Shown one piece after another: positions 6,113 through 7,775 of a stretch of DNA of 7,775 nt. Source of the DNA: Candidatus Moraniibacteriota bacterium. Its GTDB lineage: Bacteria; Patescibacteriota; Minisyncoccia; Moranbacterales; GCA-2747515. The stretch spans positions 1 to 7,775 of the forward strand of contig JALXES010000026.1 of the NCBI GenBank assembly GCA_027069365.1. Reading direction: 5' to 3'. The position numbers and the translations under genes are program-made. The notes under the pieces are model-generated. The model made no database searches. It was not told the DNA's origin and was given only the letters and a program-made list of their open reading frames with translations. Position 1 is the stretch's first letter. Each line of letters begins with the position of its first letter.

Positions 6113-7123
6113 CTAAATGCCGCGGAATGTCGGCAGGCCATTGGTGGGGCTTGTTGGCACGTAGATGGTACCTTTGCGGTCCTTGAGCTCTTTGATGTAG
6201 AGATACTCCAAGTAGCGTGGCGTGAGCGACTCGTTGATAATCTTCTGTGCGTCACGCTGCCCTGCTGCTTCAATGCGCTTACGCTCCGCTTCTTTCTTCT
6301 CCTTTTGCAACACAAAGTCGTAGCGCTGTGAATCTTGCTCGGCCTGGAGCTTTTGTTGGATGCTCTGAGAGAGGTCTGCCGGTAATGTCACATTGCGCAA
6401 GAGCACCTGCTCTACGGCGATGCCACGCGGTGTAATTGTCTGACGCAGACGATCTGTAATGGCCTGTGCAATCTCCTCACGCTTGTCCGAGTAGACGGCC
6501 TTGGCGTCGTACTGAGCAATCACCTCGCGAATGGCACTGCGAATTTCCGGACGGATAATCTTCTCGGCGTAGTCCAGACCCAATGTGCGGTAGACGTCGG
6601 ATGCCGCCTCGGATTGCAAGTGATAGAATACAGTGATGTCCAGGTCCACCGTCAGGCCCTCGTTGGTCAGTGCGCGGATGGCGTCAGCACCCTTGCGTCG
6701 CCCTTCGCCACGGGTAACGCTCATCGTATACTCTTCCGTGCGTACCGTCATGGTGATAATGCGCGCCAGCGGATTGACGAGATGGATGCCGCTTGAGAGC
6801 TCTCGGTCACGCACATTGCCAAAGATGTCCACAACGCCCACATACCCCGCCGGCACGACAGTGATGGATTTTACAAGAAGGATAAGCGCGGCAATGCCAA
6901 GCACGAGCCACGCCACTTTGCCACTACGCACGCGCATATGTGAGAGAGGGGTATTCATAGAGGATGTTGTTCGTAAAAAATTTGTGAAAAAGTCTCGCAG
7001 TGGGTTGGGTGTGATGCGGATGGTCTCTTGTGCACCCGGCATGCGTCGCTGCGCTGCAATCACCTTCTTGAAGATAAACGGCAGAAGGTAGAAAAAGACA
7101 ATAAGAAGGAGAAGTGTTTTCAT
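6113..7123 (-). CDS. SPFH/prohibitin-family membrane protein with extra N-terminal segment
   Basis: Prohibitin-like SPFH proteins form large membrane-anchored rings that organise membrane microdomains and often modulate proteases; the partner here is unknown. From about residue 66 the protein looks typical: a basic stretch, a membrane segment (70-90), VVPAGYVGVVDIFGNVRDRELSSGIHLVNP (89-118), RALTNEGLTVDLDITVFYHL (150-169) and a charged coiled-coil region (about 250-295), with a short C-terminal tail. Unusually, about 55 residues precede this, starting MKTLLLLIVFFYLLPFIF, a second hydrophobic segment followed by basic residues. The start at 7123 is supported by an extended -10 promoter about 22 bases upstream. 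The alternative Met56 (6958) would give a family-typical 281 residues but, like 7123, has no Shine-Dalgarno. With the long form, positive residues place 20-68 in the cytoplasm and the SPFH domain outside. It is downstream of greA on the same strand. Confidence 0.88.
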   Translation of the reverse strand: MKTLLLLIVFFYLLPFIFKKVIAAQRRMPGAQETIRITPNPLRDFFTNFLRTTSSMNTPLSHMRVRSGKVAWLVLGIAALILLVKSITVVPAGYVGVVDIFGNVRDRELSSGIHLVNPLARIITMTVRTEEYTMSVTRGEGRRKGADAIRALTNEGLTVDLDITVFYHLQSEAASDVYRTLGLDYAEKIIRPEIRSAIREVIAQYDAKAVYSDKREEIAQAITDRLRQTITPRGIAVEQVLLRNVTLPADLSQSIQQKLQAEQDSQRYDFVLQKEKKEAERKRIEAAGQRDAQKIINESLTPRYLEYLYIKELKDRKGTIYVPTSPTNGLPTFRGI

Positions 7124-7144
7124 AGGAGTCGCTCAATTCAGTCT

Positions 7145-7153
7145 ATTATACCA
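7145..7153 (-). promoter_or_regulatory. Extended -10 promoter for the SPFH gene
   Basis: The minus strand reads TGGTATAAT, a perfect extended -10 element. The hexamer 17 bases upstream does not resemble a -35. A start near 7138 would leave a leader of only about 15 bases before the ATG at 7123. The TGG overlaps the foot of the greA terminator hairpin. Confidence 0.7.
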
Positions 7154-7181
7154 CAAAAGTGTCCCCTAGGACACTTTTGTG
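7152..7181 (-). terminator. greA terminator overlapping the end of the gene
   Basis: A perfect 13-bp stem (7181-7169 with 7164-7152 on the minus strand) has the 4-base loop TAGG. The first arm is coding sequence for the last greA codons, the TAG stop lies in the loop, and the descending arm contains T4. There is no long U-tract beyond the stem, so efficiency is uncertain and some read-through into the SPFH gene is possible. Confidence 0.7.
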
Positions 7182-7621
7182 ATGCGGCACTCTGTTGTGC
7201 CGTGCGGTGTCTCCACCGTGACCGTGTCACCCTCATCATGACCCATCAGTGCTTTGCCGAACGGCGACTCTGTAGAGATCTTGCCCGCCGTTGGGTCAGC
7301 TTCATTGGAGCCGACAATTTCAAAATTGTGTTCCTTGCCATTGCAGACGATGGTTACGGATGAGCCAATCTGTACACCCTTGATACGCCCATCGTGCTTC
7401 ACCACTTCCGCCTCTTTGAGCATCACTTCCAATTGCGCAATGCGCGCCTCATTTTCGGCTTGCTCGCGCTTTGCCTCAGAGTACTCTGCGTTTTCACTCA
7501 GGTCACCCTGCTCCTTCGCTTCCTTGATTGCTTGCGCAATCTCCTGGCGCACAGTTGTTGTGCGGTGCTCCAGCTCTTCCTGCAACTTCTTCAGTCCGTC
7601 TTTTGTAACAATGTAGCTCAT
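7166..7621 (-). CDS. greA: Transcription elongation factor GreA
   Basis: GreA enters the secondary channel of RNA polymerase and stimulates cleavage of backtracked transcripts, rescuing stalled complexes. The 151-residue protein (family about 158) has an N-terminal coiled coil (about 5-72) whose tip carries GDLSENAEYSEAK (39-51), including the acidic tip residues Asp40 and Glu43 that position the catalytic metal. The C-terminal FKBP-like domain (about 80-150) includes GSSVTIV, FEIVGSNEADPTAGKISTESPFGKALMG and the closing TECRITKV. The ATG at 7621 is chosen because family homology begins at MSYIVTKDGLKKLQEEL; the frame extends to a GTG at 7663, but those 14 residues are not GreA-like. No Shine-Dalgarno is present, only AAAAAGAA. 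A strong promoter lies about 91 bases upstream and a hairpin closes the gene. Confidence 0.96.
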   Translation of the reverse strand: MSYIVTKDGLKKLQEELEHRTTTVRQEIAQAIKEAKEQGDLSENAEYSEAKREQAENEARIAQLEVMLKEAEVVKHDGRIKGVQIGSSVTIVCNGKEHNFEIVGSNEADPTAGKISTESPFGKALMGHDEGDTVTVETPHGTTECRITKVS

Positions 7622-7640
7622 TTCTTTTTGGTGCAATAAA

Positions 7641-7703
7641 TTACGTGTTCTGCATCTGTGCACGGGAGCCGCCAGTCACTGCGACATCCCTGACGTGCAA
7701 CAT
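7641..7703 (-). other. Possible 20-codon upstream ORF in the greA leader
   Basis: An ATG at 7703 lies only 2-3 bases from the predicted transcript start (about 7704-7706) and opens a 20-codon frame ending with TAA at 7643-7641, 19 bases before the greA ATG. The leader can pair TGCAC (7699-7695) with GTGCA (7663-7659) and GTCA (7694-7691) with TGAC (7678-7675). A leaderless regulatory peptide is possible but rests on position alone; the peptide has no recognisable feature. Confidence 0.25.
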
Positions 7704-7711
7704 TGTCTCCC

Positions 7712-7740
7712 ATTCTACTAAAATCATCTTTTGTCGTCAA
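7712..7740 (-). promoter_or_regulatory. Consensus-like promoter for greA
   Basis: On the minus strand, TTGACG (7740-7735, five of six) is followed by an exact 17-base spacer and TAGAAT (7717-7712, five of six). This is the best housekeeping-sigma promoter in the window. It predicts a leader of about 84 bases, much longer than for the other genes. Confidence 0.75.
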
Positions 7741-7742
7741 TA

Positions 7743-7775
7743 CGCTGTGCAGCGCGGTGTGTGGCATACCACGCA
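7743..7775. repeat. Two short dyads upstream of the greA promoter
   Basis: CGCTG-TG-CAGCG (7743-7754) is a perfect 5-bp inverted repeat beginning three bases beyond the -35 box. A second dyad, TGTGTGG-CATA-CCACGCA (7758-7775), pairs over 7 bp with one G-T and reaches the window edge. They could be a regulator site or the end of an upstream gene's terminator; the evidence is limited to symmetry and position. Confidence 0.3.

Noticed and set aside
7622..7663. Upstream GTG start for greA at 7663
   Set aside because: The 14 extra residues are Arg/His/Gln-rich and unlike GreA, which begins at MSYIVTKDGL.

Overview
The window is a compact bacterial chromosome segment of housekeeping genes with moderate to high G+C. 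Two traits suggest a reduced-genome lineage such as Patescibacteria/CPR, although no taxonomic marker is present and this is only a moderate inference: a short Rel protein that stops after the TGS domain, and very short, mostly Shine-Dalgarno-free leaders. TGA is used as a stop (rel), so the standard bacterial code fits. No mobile element, CRISPR array, tRNA or rRNA gene is visible.

Layout from left to right: the 3' two-thirds of pth (+); a 237-base intergenic region holding a candidate small RNA on the minus strand; dprA (+) and topA (+), 28 bases apart and probably one operon; a strong hairpin terminator shared with a small convergent ORF (-); a tight divergent promoter pair; rel (+); a second convergent hairpin terminator; an SPFH/prohibitin-like membrane protein gene (-); and greA (-) with a consensus-like promoter and a structured leader that runs almost to the right edge.

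The genes cover translation quality control (Pth), DNA uptake or recombination (DprA), DNA topology (TopA), the stringent response (Rel), transcript cleavage (GreA) and membrane organisation (SPFH). Rel and GreA are both linked to RNA polymerase performance under stress, but they are convergent units separated by a terminator and are not one operon.

The most interesting element is at about 441-564. A minus-strand promoter lies directly upstream of an RNA of about 89 nt that would fold into one long rod and end in a U6 tract. Every near-pair that is a C-A mismatch on the plus strand becomes a G-U pair on the minus strand, which points to the minus strand as the functional one. Its 12-nt apical loop contains CCUCCUU, identical to the core anti-Shine-Dalgarno sequence. 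Its descending arm contains a 17-nt stretch differing at only two positions from the usual 3' end of bacterial 16S rRNA. I do not recognise it as a known RNA family. A second theme is extreme compaction: the greA terminator hairpin has the stop codon in its loop, and its other arm supplies part of the promoter of the next gene.
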